Notes: a model not told the origin generated them from the sequence alone. A stretch of DNA of 64,000 nt from Pontederia crassipes (GCA_030549335.1 CM060195.1:17973501-18037500); one strand, 5' to 3'. Positions 1-11,265 are shown, counted from the first letter of the stretch. Program-made: numbers and translations.

Positions 1-1135
1 GATTTCATGAAAATCATCATGGAAGCTTAAAATCGATTTGTTAATCTTTTAAATCAAAGTAATTCAGATCATAAACATAATATGAGAGGGAGAGAGAGAA
101 AGAGAATTTTAAATATAATGAATACGGGTGGTTGTTGACGAGATTCGTCCACAACTTGACCTACGTCGCCACTCCAGCTTCTTGACCTCAAGACCGTTAG
201 AGATTCCACTAAGCACTTCTTCGTTCCAAATGAGACAAGGAAGAAAGCCTTTTATACCACCATCTTTTCTCCACTTTGAGAGGTAAGGCACACTTCTCCT
301 CCAATAAAGTTAATCTTTTCTCTCGCTCAAGAGGTAAGATTTTGAACATCTTTTACACAAGAGCTCTCTCAGTATTTTTTTAAATAAAATGTTTCTCTAT
401 TTTATAATGCTAAGCTCACAAGAGGAGAAGAGAGAAAGAAGAGAAAACCTAAAATGAAAACTTTAAGAAATGATCTTCTTTTGATAACTTGAAGTTTTTC
501 TTTAAGGTTTGTATGAATGCTTTTGTTTCTTGCTTTGACACTCCTTTTATAAGTTCTAGTATGTGAAAATTTTGTCCAAAATTATTTCACAAATTTCTCT
601 TTCAAAATTGACCGTTACTGTTCATTTGATCAGGGATCGGTCGACCGCATTAATGGACCGATCGAACGATCTATATGACCATTGCACTTATTTTCTTCAC
701 TGATCGCAACTAGTCGGTCGACCGATACATTGACCGATATCATCTCAGCGTCGACTAGTATAGTCTCGTCATTGAACCTGGGCAATGCATTCATCGGTTG
801 ACTAGTATACTAGATCGGTCGACCAGAGTTGTCTCGATCGACTTTCATTCTGTCGACCTGCAGGTTGATCGACCTGCACTATTTTGAGCATAATTTTTTG
901 CAAACTTATCCAAATTAGATAATTTTGAATTCTATGGATAGCTGACAGGATTGTCTACAATGTTGATATTTATGATTCATCCATAATCTAATAAGATCAT
1001 AGTCAATTATTTAATCAAAGTGTAGTGCATAAAGTTGTCTCTTTTTCTTTAAATTTTTTCAACATTTAACTTTAATCTTTCGAGGTTTGTATCGTCAAAA
1101 TTAATTTAATATGTCTTTAAAACTTTGCTCCAACA
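1..1135 (-). repeat. 3' LTR of TR-GAG copy 1 (partial)
   Basis: Minus-strand LTR whose inner edge is TGTTGGAGC (complement of bases 1127-1135), preceded by a purine-rich tract. Bases 600-870 hold a cluster of CGGTCGACCG-like palindromes. Aligns by eye along its length with 3297-4469. Confidence 0.85.
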
Positions 1136-1780
1136 ATCTTTTCCTTTTTTATGAAGACAAACCGAGAAATATGAAAAAATTATAATTTGCGAAAAAGTTG
1201 TAAAATATTATAAAATCAATTTTACTCCCCCCTAAAACTTAGATTTCCTTACAATGATAGATATTTACATAAGTACTAATTGTAAGGTACTCTTCATATA
1301 TTCATATCTTATTTCTCCTATATTTCTCCTCTTTTTGTTTCATAAAAAAATAGTTTGCATATAAAGGGCAAAATATATGTAATTCCCCTTTGAAAAAAAA
1401 TTATTCTCCCCTTTTTGTAAAGTATCATAAAATGTCATAAAATATGAAAAAATAACTCCCCCTAAATTTATGGCTATTTTAAAATGAAATTAATTGTTTT
1501 AGAGGTTATGAAATCCATAAGTCAAAAATTATATTAGGCATCAAAATATTACATAAAAACTTTGGTACAAATATGTTAATATAAGGTTGAAAACTATGCT
1601 ACCCCTTTCATTATGACTAATTTTCTTTTTATATTTGATGTGTTCCATTTTTCTTTAAAAAATAATAATTTTGAGCTTTTGAGAAGAATAAAAAAGTAGG
1701 TGATACTTTTACCATAACCTTTGTGCCTTCACATTTCCATTCGTTCTTTGCTTTACATGTGAGGCACACCTGAAAAATGA

Positions 1781-3223
1781 TTAAGTAATTTTTGGTATCC
1801 AAACTTCTTTGGGTCCTATTTTGTTAAACAATGTTCCTTTCGGAACTCAAATCATGCCATGTTGTGATGATTTTTTTATTCTACATTGATATGCATAATG
1901 ACCATAAAGTCCACATGTAAAACATTTGAGATGTGATCTTCTACCATATGAATGATTGGATATCCAATAATTTTCATATTCAAAATATTTCCTAAGAGTA
2001 TTTTTCATTACATGAGAATTGGCCTTATTATTTTGTGTAATTTTCAAAAAAGTATTTTCTTACTTTACCTTTTCTAAGGAACATGGTAGTTTTACTATTT
2101 CACAAGCATGTGTAATTTTTAAAGTATCAATTTCATTTTTCAGGTTTTCATTTTCCACAAAATATACATCCTTTTCTTTTTTTTTTAATTTTTCAATCTC
2201 ATGGATTAATTTTTCATTTTCCTCTTTAATTGAAAAATATCTTCTTATAAAAGAAGAGAGTTCTTTATTTACATCTAAAGAAATGTTTTCTTCGAAAAAA
2301 CTCGATGAGTCATTATTTGAGTTTGACGGACAAGAACTTACTCATCGTTGTGTGCCAGTAGGCATGCTTCATCATTAGAAAAACTTGATAAGTCACTTGA
2401 CTCTTCATATTTTTTTCTTTTACACTTTCTGAGATGTCTCTTCTTTGAGTTGTTTGTATGACTTCTCATTCTTCTTTACCAAGTTGAGATACTTATCTAA
2501 TTTTCTTGTGTAGCGTGCGAGTTTCTTTTCGTCCACTTCCTCTTTACTTGAGTCTTCTTCTTTTGGATTTGCTTTCAGTGCCAATGTTTTCTTCTTGGGG
2601 GCCTTTTGCTCTTGATCTTCTTGAATTAAGATCTCATAGGTTAGAAGTGAACTAATTAGATCATCAAAATTCAATTTGTTCAAATATTTTTCTTCGATCA
2701 TGGTCCTCTTTATATGCCATTTAGAGAAGAGACCTAAGAATCTTTTTCACTTTTTGGAAGTTAATTTTTGGCTCGTCCAAGGAGGTTAAATCATTCACAA
2801 TATCAAACTGAACAACCATATCATTTATGGATTTTGAAAGAATCATATTGATGATTTAAACTATTCAATCTAGATTCTTTAACTTTGTCGGTTCCTTCAT
2901 AAGTAGTGACGAGTCTCTCCCAAATATCAGTTGCAGTTTCACAACTGAAATTTGATTAAACTCCGTTGAATCCAAAGCACAATAAAATATATTTTTGGCT
3001 TTCCAATCAAGTTTTGCAAAAATCTTTTCTCTTTCGTAGAATCTCTAGGTATTTTTTCATGAAGATAATAACCTTTTTCAACTATGTCCCACATGTCGAT
3101 ATCAATAGAATAAATATATGCTTGAATTCTAATTTTCCAATATGTAAAATTTGATGCATTTAAAAGGGGAGGACAACTAATAATTGATTGTCATTCGACA
3201 AAATTAAGTTCACTTGATGCCAC
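1781..3223 (-). pseudogene. Copia-type gag (UBN2-like) with CCHC zinc knuckle, broken
   Basis: Gag-like nucleocapsid coding region of TR-GAG copy 1, read on the minus strand. The normal start ATG is GTG here (3223). A degenerate UBN2-type N-terminal half is followed by a lysine/glutamate-rich linker at 2701-2420 (motif KKLARYTRKLDKYLNL) and a zinc knuckle at about 1935-1890 with the pattern C-x2-C-x4-H-x4-C (CFTCGLYGHYAYQC). The region ends in the family tail resembling WVPK...TGPK and a stop at 1781-1783. Several frameshifts and stops break it, so no full-length gag can be made. In related elements gag packages the RNA into cytoplasmic particles. The homologous region of copy 2 (12887-14369) is better preserved. 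Confidence 0.75.
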
Positions 3224-3296
3224 AGCTATGGTTAAATCTTAAAACAATATGATTAAATATTAAAACAATTAGATCTAAAAATGATTAGATACCAAT

Positions 3297-4469
3297 TGTA
3301 GGATCCCAGAGGGCACCAAGAGAGGGTGTGAATTGGTGTTTAAAATAAAAGTATCAATTTCATGAAATTCTTCGCGAAAGCTTAAAATTGATTTGTTAAT
3401 CCTTTAAATAAAAGTAATTCAGATCATAAACATAATATGAGAGGGAGAAAGAGAGAGTTTCAAACACAATGAACACAGGTGGTTGTTAACGAGGTTCGGT
3501 CACACCTTGGCGTACATTCGTGCTTCGACTTCTCGACCTTGAGATCGTCGGAAATTCCACTAAGCACTTCCTTTGTTCCAAATGGGGCAAGAAAGAAAGC
3601 CTTTTACACCACTGCCTTTTCTCCACTTCGAGAGGTAAGGCACACCTCTCCTCCAATGAAGCTAATCTTTTCTCTCGCTCAAGAGGTAAGATTTTGAACT
3701 TCTTTTACACAAGAGCTCTCTTAGTATTTTTTAAATAAAATGTTTCTCTCTTTTACAATGCTAAGCTCACAAGAGGAGAAGAGAGAAAGAAGAGAAAACT
3801 TAAAATGAAAACTTCAAGGAATGATATTCTTTTGATAACTTAAAGTTTTTCTTCAAGGCTTGGATGGATGCCTTTGCTTCTGACTTAGGCACTCCTTTTA
3901 TAGGCTCTAGTATGTGAAATTTTGTCCAGAAATTGTTCTACAAATTTCTCCTTCAAAATTAATCGTTACTTTTCATTTGACTAGAGGATTGGTAGACCGC
4001 ATTGGACCGGTCGACCGGTCTATATGATCATTGCACTTATTTTTTTCACTGATTACACCTGGCCGATCGGTACATTGACTGGTATCATCTTGGCATCGAC
4101 CAATATAGTCTCGTCACCTGGGCAGTACATTCATTGATCGGTCGACTGGTATACTGGATCGGTCGACCGGAGTTGTCTCGACCAGCTTTCATTCCGTCGA
4201 CCGACAGATTGACCGACCTGCACTATTTTGAGCATAACTTTTTGCACAGTTATCGAAATTAGATAATCTTGGATTCTATGAATAGTTAACATGATTCTCT
4301 ACAACTTTGATATTTTTGATTCATCCAGAATCTAATAAGATCACAGTAATCAAAGTGTAGTGCATAAAGTTGTCTCTTTTTTTTAAACTTTTTCAGCATT
4401 TAATTTTAATCTTTCGAGGTTTGTGTCATTAAAATTAATTTAATATGTCATTAAAACTTTTCTCCAACG
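3297..4469 (-). repeat. 5' LTR of TR-GAG copy 1
   Basis: 1173-bp LTR with TG (complement of the outer edge, decayed) and CA at the inner edge (TGTAGGATCC at 3297 on plus). Next to it, the complement of 3285-3296 reads ATTGGTATC, a mutated initiator-tRNA-Met primer site. Contains the GTCGACC palindrome cluster at about 3970-4210. Confidence 0.85.
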
Positions 4470-4970
4470 TCGATCCCTTCCAATTGGACATTGATGAGAT
4501 GTAAAACCAACGTTGATGAGATGTAAAACTAGCTCGTGACGCATGAGTTCGATGTACATCACAATTGTGCAGGATGAGATCACACCATTGTGTGTGTGAC
4601 TCAAGTCGAATGCGACAATCATGGACATGAGAGAGCTTAAAGCCTTTTGAGAAGAGCTCAAATGACGCCAAGGGAACGAGCGACATCAAGAAACATCCGT
4701 CCTGTAGAATGATAACTTTGCATATTGGAATGATAACTTGCCCAAAAATGATAACTTGGCACAAAATTGATAATCTTATAGATTTTAACCATTCAGATCC
4801 TCTATGCACATGAAATTGAATACAAAATGAGGATGGCCAACTAGTTATCACAATCTGTTGCATTTCATGCATAATTGACCAAATGTGGGGCAAAATAAGG
4901 GCTCGATACATATGAACTTGATTGAAAATGGGGTAAAAACATAATATGATCAGCTAGCCACGACCTTACA
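4470..4970 (-). repeat. Partial gypsy (Athila/Tat-like) LTR
   Basis: Reverse complement of the LTR seen whole at 42512-44449: 4840-4950 matches 42540-42650, including the gagcccTtatttTgcccc region and repeated TGATAACTT-type words (4705-4775). The LTR edge CCTTACA ends at 4970, agreeing with the edge of the complete copy. The other end is truncated at the TR-GAG LTR. Confidence 0.6.
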
Positions 4971-5666
4971 AAATGTGAGAGGTTGGCAAAGAAGGTCAAT
5001 GAATTTCTATGAAACATATGATGGTACATGAAAGCCTTGGACGTGACCTTAGAAGCAAGAATGATGAAGACTGTCTTTCTATTTACATGATGGGCCAAGT
5101 TTATGGTGGTGATGCCATTCTGACAATGTGGAAAGTAGCAAAGTGGATACTAAAGATGGAACTTTGAGCGGACCGCACGGCCCAAGACTCCGCCGGCCCA
5201 CCAAAAAGTCGTGTCAGCCCGACCCGCGCATGAGAAAATGGGCCATGTCGTGCCATTTTGTGTTAGGCCGGCCATCCACACTATGGACACGACACGGCCC
5301 GTGTTATTTTGATTTGGCAACACGTACACGAGCAGATTCACGGACGCGCCGTTGAAGGAGGACAACATGGACCGTGTTAAAAGGAGGACAACGTCGAACC
5401 CCTCCCTTTCTTCACACTTCCTCCTTTCCTTCCCCCACATGGCCACATCCCTCCCTTTCTCTCTCAATCTCCTCTCCTCCCACGTTCTCCTCTCAATCAC
5501 CTCTTCTCTCATTAAATAGTTAAGATAGCATTATCACAATAGTCACTCTTAGACCCATTTCAAGTGATGTTGTCTTTTCACTTAAAATTGGTCTAAATAT
5601 CGGCCGTTGTGTATATTCTATCATGATTACTTAATGAGAGTTTAAAAATCTTATAAGACAAATCAC
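4971..5666. other. Gene-free spacer with GC-rich island
   Basis: Bases 5150-5500 are markedly GC-rich compared with their surroundings and are full of words such as CACGGCCC, GGGCC and GGCCGG in both orientations. The phrase GAAGGAGGACAAC...CGTGTT is partly repeated at 5355-5395. Open frames through it are low-complexity (Arg/Pro-rich) and match nothing I recognise. It is probably a repeat rather than a gene. Confidence 0.4.
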
Positions 5667-6095
5667 TATCAAGCTCCACCAATTCAGAATTCCAATTGGC
5701 AACCTAAGATTGTGCCCAAGAATCAACCACCTCCAAATAATCAACCAAATGTCCAACTGCAAAGGCAACCATATGAGCAACAAGTTCAAATTCCACAGAT
5801 ATCTAAGATGGAAGAGCTGCTGGAAACAATCTTAAAGAAGCATGAAGAAGCAATGCTGAAACTAACTTCTGAATTCGAAACTTTAAGTGCTCACAACAAG
5901 AAGCTTGAAAATCAGATAGCTCAGCATGCTAGTACCTCAACTAGAGCTCCAAGTATTTTTCCAGGACAACTAGAAATCAAACCTAAAGAGCAAGTGCAAA
6001 CTGTTCAACTTAGAAGTGGTAGAGTTATTAAAGAACCAATGAAGCCTGTTGAAGACAATTCAACTAGAATCAATTCAATATCAACAACATCATAA
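5667..6095 (+). pseudogene. C-terminal part of gypsy (Athila/Tat-like) gag
   Basis: Open frame of about 143 codons without a genuine start. Order: proline/glutamine-rich stretch (QPPPNNQPNVQLQ), a leucine-rich coiled-coil segment (KMEELLETILKKHEEAMLKL ... KKLENQIAQ), then the signature KPKEQVQTVQLRSGR. The combination of a helical LE.QIGQ segment followed by NPKE..x(I/V)xLRSG is the usual C-terminal end of Athila-group gag. The upstream capsid part and the downstream protease are absent. About 60 bases later the sequence turns into gag of a different gypsy lineage, so this fragment is chimeric with its neighbour. Confidence 0.6.
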
Positions 6096-6159
6096 AAGCC
6101 TATGGATGAAATTGTAGTTGAGAACAAGACTAGTCAAATGACAACTTATCAAATATTTT

Positions 6160-6620
6160 TACGCAATCAAGTTGGGGTCGGAGGCCAAGATCACCTTGTT
6201 CAATATGAGCCAGAAAAGCACATTGAAGGAATACATGAATGAGTTCACGAGCTTCGCCTAAAAAATATTCAGGTAGGTGAAGACACACTGTTGACAGTTT
6301 TTGTCAAATGCGTGAAGTCTTGTTAGGACAGAGTTGGAGCGACAAGCTGATTATCCCAACCTCTGCTCACTAGACACTATTGCAGAATCACTCGTGGAGT
6401 ATTCCAATATGAGTGCCACACCACCAAAGCCCTCAGGTGAGGGCCATGGTGGGGGAGAAAAGTCCAAGTCATAAGGCGTCAAGCCAAATTATCAATAGAA
6501 AGACAATAGCAAGGGCCGTAAAAAAGATCAGATAGTGAAAAATTCAAGAGAGACGGTAAGTCACCAAAGCATTGCTACATTTGTAGGGATCTCATTGGAA
6601 AAGCAATTGCCCACATAAGA
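6160..6620 (+). pseudogene. Chromovirus gag with CCHC zinc knuckle
   Basis: Translation shows the retrotransposon gag signature: IKLGSEAKITLF, then KSTLKEYMNEFTSFA (6205-6254), a frame change, then TELERQADYPNLCSLDTIAE at about 6325-6385, matching the 'W(A)xTEL.R' and 'A.AESLVEY' blocks of Ty3/gypsy gag. Near 6570-6620 there is a zinc knuckle CYIC...HWKSNC, readable only across one frameshift. Stops and at least three frameshifts break the frame. Confidence 0.65.
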
Positions 6621-6685
6621 CGACAATCAATGTTATGTATTGCACCAATGAGACAGAGAAGGATGATACATGTTTCATCTTGATG

Positions 6686-7010
6686 CATGTCCTTAGTGTC
6701 TTGGGATCAACATCGACCACTCGACTCTATGCAGAAATTGAGTTGAATGATCAAGTTTTTAGCGCTCTTATCAACACGGGGGCATTGAAGCTATTCATTT
6801 AAGAAGTGACCACTAAAAAGTTGTAGCTGTCACTAAAGAATTTTTCAACCACGTTCAAAATGGTCAATGTAAATTTTGTCTCGATCATGATAATTTCTCC
6901 TATAGTGAGGGTCCGCATGGGAAAATGGCCGGGACGCGACGGTGGCACCTTTGGATGATTACGAGGTGGTGGCAGGAATCTTTTTTTTATGACACATTGT
7001 AGCATGTATG
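6686..7010 (+). pseudogene. Chromovirus aspartic protease (retropepsin)
   Basis: About 6720-6800 encodes LYAEIELNDQVFSALINTGA, the flap-side strand and active-site loop of a gypsy retropepsin. The catalytic D-T-G triad is N-T-G here (GAC to AAC), so the enzyme would be inactive even without the stop that follows. Downstream, VRMGKWPG (6907-6930) corresponds to the conserved 'x.iG.w.g' strand. Confidence 0.6.
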
Positions 7011-7139
7011 TTCACCAACTTGTTGGTCATGTCTAGCCTTAAGGGACCTTACGACGTTCTTGTAAGGTCATGTGGGGATATAAAATAGAAGACCCTTTCA
7101 GCCATGCAACGATAAGAGTACACTTTCCTACTGACTACC

Positions 7140-7880
7140 GTCTTCAAACATCCGGAGTCCTCCACTCCAATGCCTCCCAAATTTCTTAAGACCTTTGAGA
7201 GCTTTGCAGATATCATGCCCACGAAGCTTCCAAAGAGGTTGCCTTGGAAGCGTGAAGTGGACCACCACATGGTGTTTCTTAGCGATTAGCCCATCTGAAA
7301 CTCGCTGAACTACGTAAGAAAATTATAGCATTATTGATTGCAGGATATGTTCGATCATCAAAGTCTTCATATGACACCACAGTTCTCTTTCAGAGGAAGG
7401 ACGACGGATCCCTGTAGATGTGCACTGATTATCGATCGTTGAACAAGAGCTTACGATGAAAAACAAGTACCACATCTCTATCATGGTGGACTTGTTTGAT
7501 TAACTTGGCGAAGCGAGATGGTTTACCAAGTTGGATATTAGTTCGAACTACTGATAGGTCTAAATTGTTGATGAAGATGTTCAGAAGATGGTGTGTGTCA
7601 TAAGATATGGCTCATTTCAATTTCTCATGATGTCTTTCGACATCACCTTATGCACATCATGAACAATACGTTGCAACCCTTTCTTGATAGATTCGTGGTT
7701 GTTTACCTCAATGACATTATGATCTACAATTGTACATTGGAGGAGCACATCCGGTATGTGTTTGAAGTGTTGCGACAAAACTAGCTATATGTGAAGCAGC
7801 TCCAAGTGTGCCTTTTCCTAAGAGAAAGTGCACTGGTTAGGATATGTTGTCGGAAGTGGGAAACTCAAGATGGATGACAC
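7140..7880 (+). pseudogene. Chromovirus reverse transcriptase
   Basis: The region opens with FADIMPTKLPKRLPWKREVD (about 7200-7260), the linker before RT, followed in shifting frames by the blocks ELR..IxALxxAGYxRSSKS, DGSLxMCTDYRSLNK and WFTKLDIS. In one open stretch (7593-7784) the core reads PFLDRFVVVYLNDIMIY and TLEEHIR. The polymerase motif YLDD is YLND at 7704-7715. It is also broken by stops and frame changes. Confidence 0.75.
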
Positions 7881-8039
7881 GAAGATTTGAGCCATCAAGG
7901 AGTGGGAATCGCCCAAGCGGGTTCCCAATTTATGTTCATTCCTTAGTATGATGAACTATTATATAGTTCCCAATTTATATAGTTCATCAAGGGGTATTCC
8001 TATGTGATGATTCCTTTGATGAACATTCTTTGAAAGAAT

Positions 8040-8500
8040 GTGAAGTGGAAGTGGATGCCTACATGCTAGGAGGCATTCGACACCTTGAAGCAGGTCATGA
8101 TAGAGGAATCAATGCTCATCCTACCAAACTACACAAACCTTTTGACATATGCTTCTAAGTATGCTATCGGAGGAGTTCTTATATAGGAGGGGCATCTCGT
8201 GATGTTCGAGAGTCGCAAAATCAATGACACAGAGCAGCAATATGTCATTCAGGAGGAGAAGGAGATGACCATGTTGATCCACTACTTACAGACATGATGG
8301 CACTACCTTCTCAATTCATGATTCCATATCAAGATAGACAATGTTGCGACCAACTATTTCAAGATGGCAGACGAAACTCTTGTCAAAGTAGGCACGGTGA
8401 GAAGACTTTATGGCGGAGTTCAATTGCATCTTGTAGTACAATCTCGGCAAGAAAAATGTTGTTATCGATGCCCTCATCCGACACACGGAATTGATAGTCA
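8040..8500 (+). pseudogene. Chromovirus RNase H-like domain
   Basis: Blocks seen in order: EAFDTLKQVMIEESMLILPN (8072-8131), YASKYAIGGVLI, GHLVMFESRKINDTEQQYVI (8188-8250), then HYLL and the TDNVATNYF block (about 8335-8360). These match the gypsy RNase H region just after RT. Stops and frameshifts are present, one of them at the 'GGVLxQEG' block. Confidence 0.6.
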
Positions 8501-8569
8501 TGAGATTTTCTCAGGTTGACTTGGTCAAGAGGATTAAGAAGTGGTCGGTATGATAAAGAATTTTCTAAA

Positions 8570-9330
8570 GCAAGCAAAGGAGTGCAAGATGTGACAATTT
8601 TGGATGGAAATGTGCTAATCTTCAGCAAGGAACGTGACATCTACGTTCCATTGTTCGACAACTTATGGTGTGCAATTATGAAGGAGTGCCATGACTCTAA
8701 GTGGACGGCACATCCGAGCATCGACACTCATCGAGGACAATTACTTTTAGACAAGAATGGAGTATGATGTTGAAGCATTTGTAAAGATAAGATAAAGAAA
8801 TATATGAAGAACCCGATGGACTTTTGGAACTCCTTATTTCAAAGCGACATGGAAAGATGTTTCCTTGAACTTCATCATTGGTCTGCCCAAGTTTCAAGGG
8901 GCGGATATCATCATGGTGGTCGTGGATTAGTTCTCCAAGCATGCCATATTTGGCGCTAACTCCACGAGTTGCCTAACTATTGGGGCCTTACCCAAAGCAT
9001 CATTGGAGATCGAGATTGATGATTCATTGGCAACTTCTACAAGAAGCTATTCAAGATGATGAACTCGAACTTGTATTTCTCCATGACACTTCACCATCAG
9101 ATTGATGGCCAGACAAAATGGGTGAGTTGTATTCTAGATATCTACATGCGGAACTATGTCAATGCTAATCAAAAGGACTATGCAGAGCTACTAACCAATA
9201 GCGAGTCGACCAATCAAAGTTTCTTTGAGATACTGACGGGTTGGCCTCCCCTTACTCAACATGTCATCGCCACTTCCTATGGTGTCAATCTCCTTGCTGC
9301 TCTTGCATGGTGAGGAAATGGCTCGATCAA
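8570..9330 (+). pseudogene. Chromovirus integrase core
   Basis: Zinc-binding N-terminal part: DIYVPLFDNLW ... IMKECHDSKWTAHPS (8637-8715). Catalytic core: MVVVD followed by a stop (about 8910-8930), YWGLTQSIIGDRD (8976-9017), and LHHQIDGQTKWVSCILDIYM (9090-9150). The third catalytic residue, Glu in the family (RVNxxLExYLR), is Asp here. The open stretch 9056-9313 continues with NQKDYAELL and FFEILTGWPPLTQH, the post-core signature. Confidence 0.7.
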
Positions 9331-9479
9331 CTTTGTACAAGGCAATGAAAACACATGAAGAATTGGGCTAACACTATTCAACAGAACATCAACTTTTATC
9401 TCAGAGATCTGGTCTTTATAAAGTAGGTTCAACATCTTCAACTGAGCAGAAAAACAATAGCCTCATTAGGTGTTACAAA

Positions 9480-9833
9480 GTCCTGTTCAAGATTCTAAAG
9501 AAGATAGGTAAAGTAGCTTACAAGTTGGAGCATCCGCCTCAAATGTAGCAACATCATGTCTTCCATGTTAGCCTACTCAAGACATACCTAGAAGACCCCT
9601 AAGATCCCGAGCATCGAGTGTACGCTCCGTCAGTCATCTATCAATAATTCATTGATCAAAGTAAAAAAAGTTCTCGTCATCTAAGCATTGAAGTAGAAGG
9701 AGTACCTTATTCAATGAAGCAAAAAACCGAACGTAAACATAAGTTGGGAGTCTGCAGAAGCATTGTGGTAATTCAAAGTAGAAGATTGAAGAGTTCGTAG
9801 CACCAAAGATATCGCCAACTAACTGGGGAAAAT
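9480..9833 (+). pseudogene. Integrase C-terminus and decayed chromodomain
   Basis: Starts with the conserved block FKILKKIGKVAYKLEHPP (9492-9545) and VFHVSLLKTYLEDP (9557-9600), typical of the integrase C-terminus before the chromodomain. A degenerate chromodomain follows (GVPY ... DRxKSS), ending in LTGENVT, directly against the LTR start. Several in-frame stops. In working chromoviruses this domain guides integration to heterochromatin. Confidence 0.5.
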
Positions 9834-11265
9834 GTCACGAACACCTTGCAATGTGCCCTGTGACCACAATGTTATCTTATTTTTTTCTTGCATTTTCCCA
9901 TAAAATCCAACCCACTTTTGCAAGTTAGTCTTACACTACAAGAAAAAACGCTTTATTTGATGAAAGTTTCCCATGGTCAGAAAACCTTCACAATTTGTGA
10001 CGGATTTTCTGATGGATTATTTTTCGTGAGAAAAGTTTCCCATGGTTCGGGCCGTGGGAAATATTTCCCACGGCTCAAACCCAAACCGTGGGAAATATTT
10101 CCCACAGCGTTGACCATGGGAATTTCCCACGGTTTGAGCCATGGGAAACTTTTTGCACGGCTTCCACCATGGAAATTTCCTATGGTTTCAACTGTGGAAA
10201 ATATTTTCCACGGCTAAAAATGGCTAAAAACGTCGAAAAGTTAAAAATCCAGCCAAATTCTTCGACGTTTTTTTCTTTTCCCGCTTCTCTTTTTATTCCC
10301 TATTCTCTTTTTTCTTTCTTTTTTATTCACCTCCTCCCTCTCTCCTCTCTCTCCCTCATCGGTACGCTCCTTCCAGGTGATCGGCGCGGCGACCTCCCTC
10401 CCTCTTTCTCTCACAGGCGACGTGCGCGGCTTGATTCGCCTGCACGCATTCGGATTGGCTTACGCGCGGCCGGATCGGCCTGCACAGGGTCGGATCCGGC
10501 CTTCACACTACCGGATCTGCGCGCCGGCCGATCCAGCCGCACGAGGCCAGTTCCGCCCACACATGGCCACATGGGCCAGTGACAAGTGGGCTAGTTCCAC
10601 TCGCACACGGCCGCATGGGCCATTTTCGGTCGTACACGACCAAATTTTTTTTATTTTAGAAAATGAACTTGCGACGGTCGGAGGCGTGAAAAATTCTTGC
10701 GGCTCCGGCTGGGGGAAAATGTCTCCACGGCTCCAACCATGGGAAGTTCCCATAGCTCAGGCCGTGGGAATATTTCCCACGGTTGGGTCTGTAGGTAGTT
10801 CCTACGGCTCAGGCCAGGGAACTCTTCCCACGGTTGGAGCTGTGGGAGCTTCCCACGGCTTGGACCACGGGAAACGTTCCCACGACTCCGGCCGTTGAAA
10901 TGTTTTTCCCACAAATGGAGCCATGGGAAATTTTTGCGACGAGTGTTTTTATGACAGATCATTCACATCGGAGAAATCCGTCGCAAAGTGTATTTTCCAA
11001 TGGTTTTTTCTCATTTTTCGACGGCTTGGACAATCGAAAAAAAGGCATTTTTCTTGTAGTGTTAGTCTTATAATTTTGCACTATAAAAGTGTCTCCATAG
11101 TTTATCCTCCACATCACATATCATCGATCTACCATCCATATTTGTGATGTATTAAGGGAGAGTAGCTAGTCTTATTCTAAAGCTTTTGTAATCAAGCATT
11201 CTATTCTCAATAAAGATTTCAAAATTTTTGTAAAGTGAGCATCAAGCCTCAAGCGTGGCGTGACA
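9834..11265 (+). repeat. Chromovirus 3' LTR, split by a DNA transposon
   Basis: Left edge TGTCACG at 9834 follows the purine-rich CTGGGGAAAA. Right edge CGTGACA ends at 11265 and is the exact inverted complement. Without the 9934-11061 insertion and one copy of its 9-bp duplication the LTR is about 295 bp, short as expected for this lineage. An AATAAAG word lies at about 11210. Confidence 0.65.
9934..11061. mobile_element. Non-autonomous CACTA-ended transposon with palindrome arrays
   Basis: Starts CACTACAAGAAAAA (9934) and ends TTTTTCTTGTAGTG (11061), a perfect terminal inverted repeat. Both subterminal regions (10020-10215 and 10680-10940) are packed with copies in both orientations of the word GCCGTGGGAA/TTCCCACGGC, so single strands could fold extensively. 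The GC-rich middle (10370-10620) has no recognisable protein; frames through it are Arg/Pro/Gly-rich. It is flanked on both sides by TTAGTCTTA (9925-9933 and 11062-11070). No transposase is inside, so mobility would need an autonomous relative such as the one ending at 60497. Confidence 0.85.

Larger units (their letters stand above)
1..4469 (-). mobile_element. TR-GAG copia-type retrotransposon, copy 1 (3' LTR cut by window edge)
   Basis: Read on the minus strand: 5' LTR 3297-4469, primer site next to it, degenerate gag 3223-1781, noncoding tail, polypurine tract (complement of 1136-1150), then 3' LTR from 1135 running off the window start. The two LTRs are clearly the same sequence; about 60 bases of the 3' LTR are missing. 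The internal region is only about 2.16 kb and holds gag but nothing resembling protease, integrase, RT or RNase H. That architecture matches the published plant class of terminal-repeat elements with a gag domain. Same family as 11798-16989 and 47737-52465. The outer LTR edge at 4469 has decayed (CCAACG where the family has CCAACA), and the target duplication cannot be tested because the other flank is outside the window. Confidence 0.85.
6148..11265 (+). mobile_element. Ty3/gypsy chromovirus remnant
   Basis: Recognisable in order on the plus strand: gag, CCHC knuckle, retropepsin, RT, RNase H, integrase, chromodomain-like tail and a 3' LTR that starts TGTCACG at 9834 and ends CGTGACA at 11265. 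The gag-pol order and a chromodomain overlapping the start of the LTR (VGENVT-like end) are typical of plant chromoviruses. No 5' LTR or primer site is visible. The element is interrupted in its 3' LTR by the transposon at 9934-11061. Many stops and frameshifts mean it is long dead. Confidence 0.8.

Noticed and set aside
4435-5098. Overlapping minus-strand frames of 73-158 codons
   Set aside because: They lie over the TR-GAG LTR edge and a truncated gypsy LTR; no protein family resemblance.
10088-10898. Open frames of 164-173 codons in the transposon at 9934-11061
   Set aside because: They run through inverted arrays and GC-rich filler, overlap in several frames and on both strands, and give Arg/Pro/Gly-rich sequence without any conserved block.
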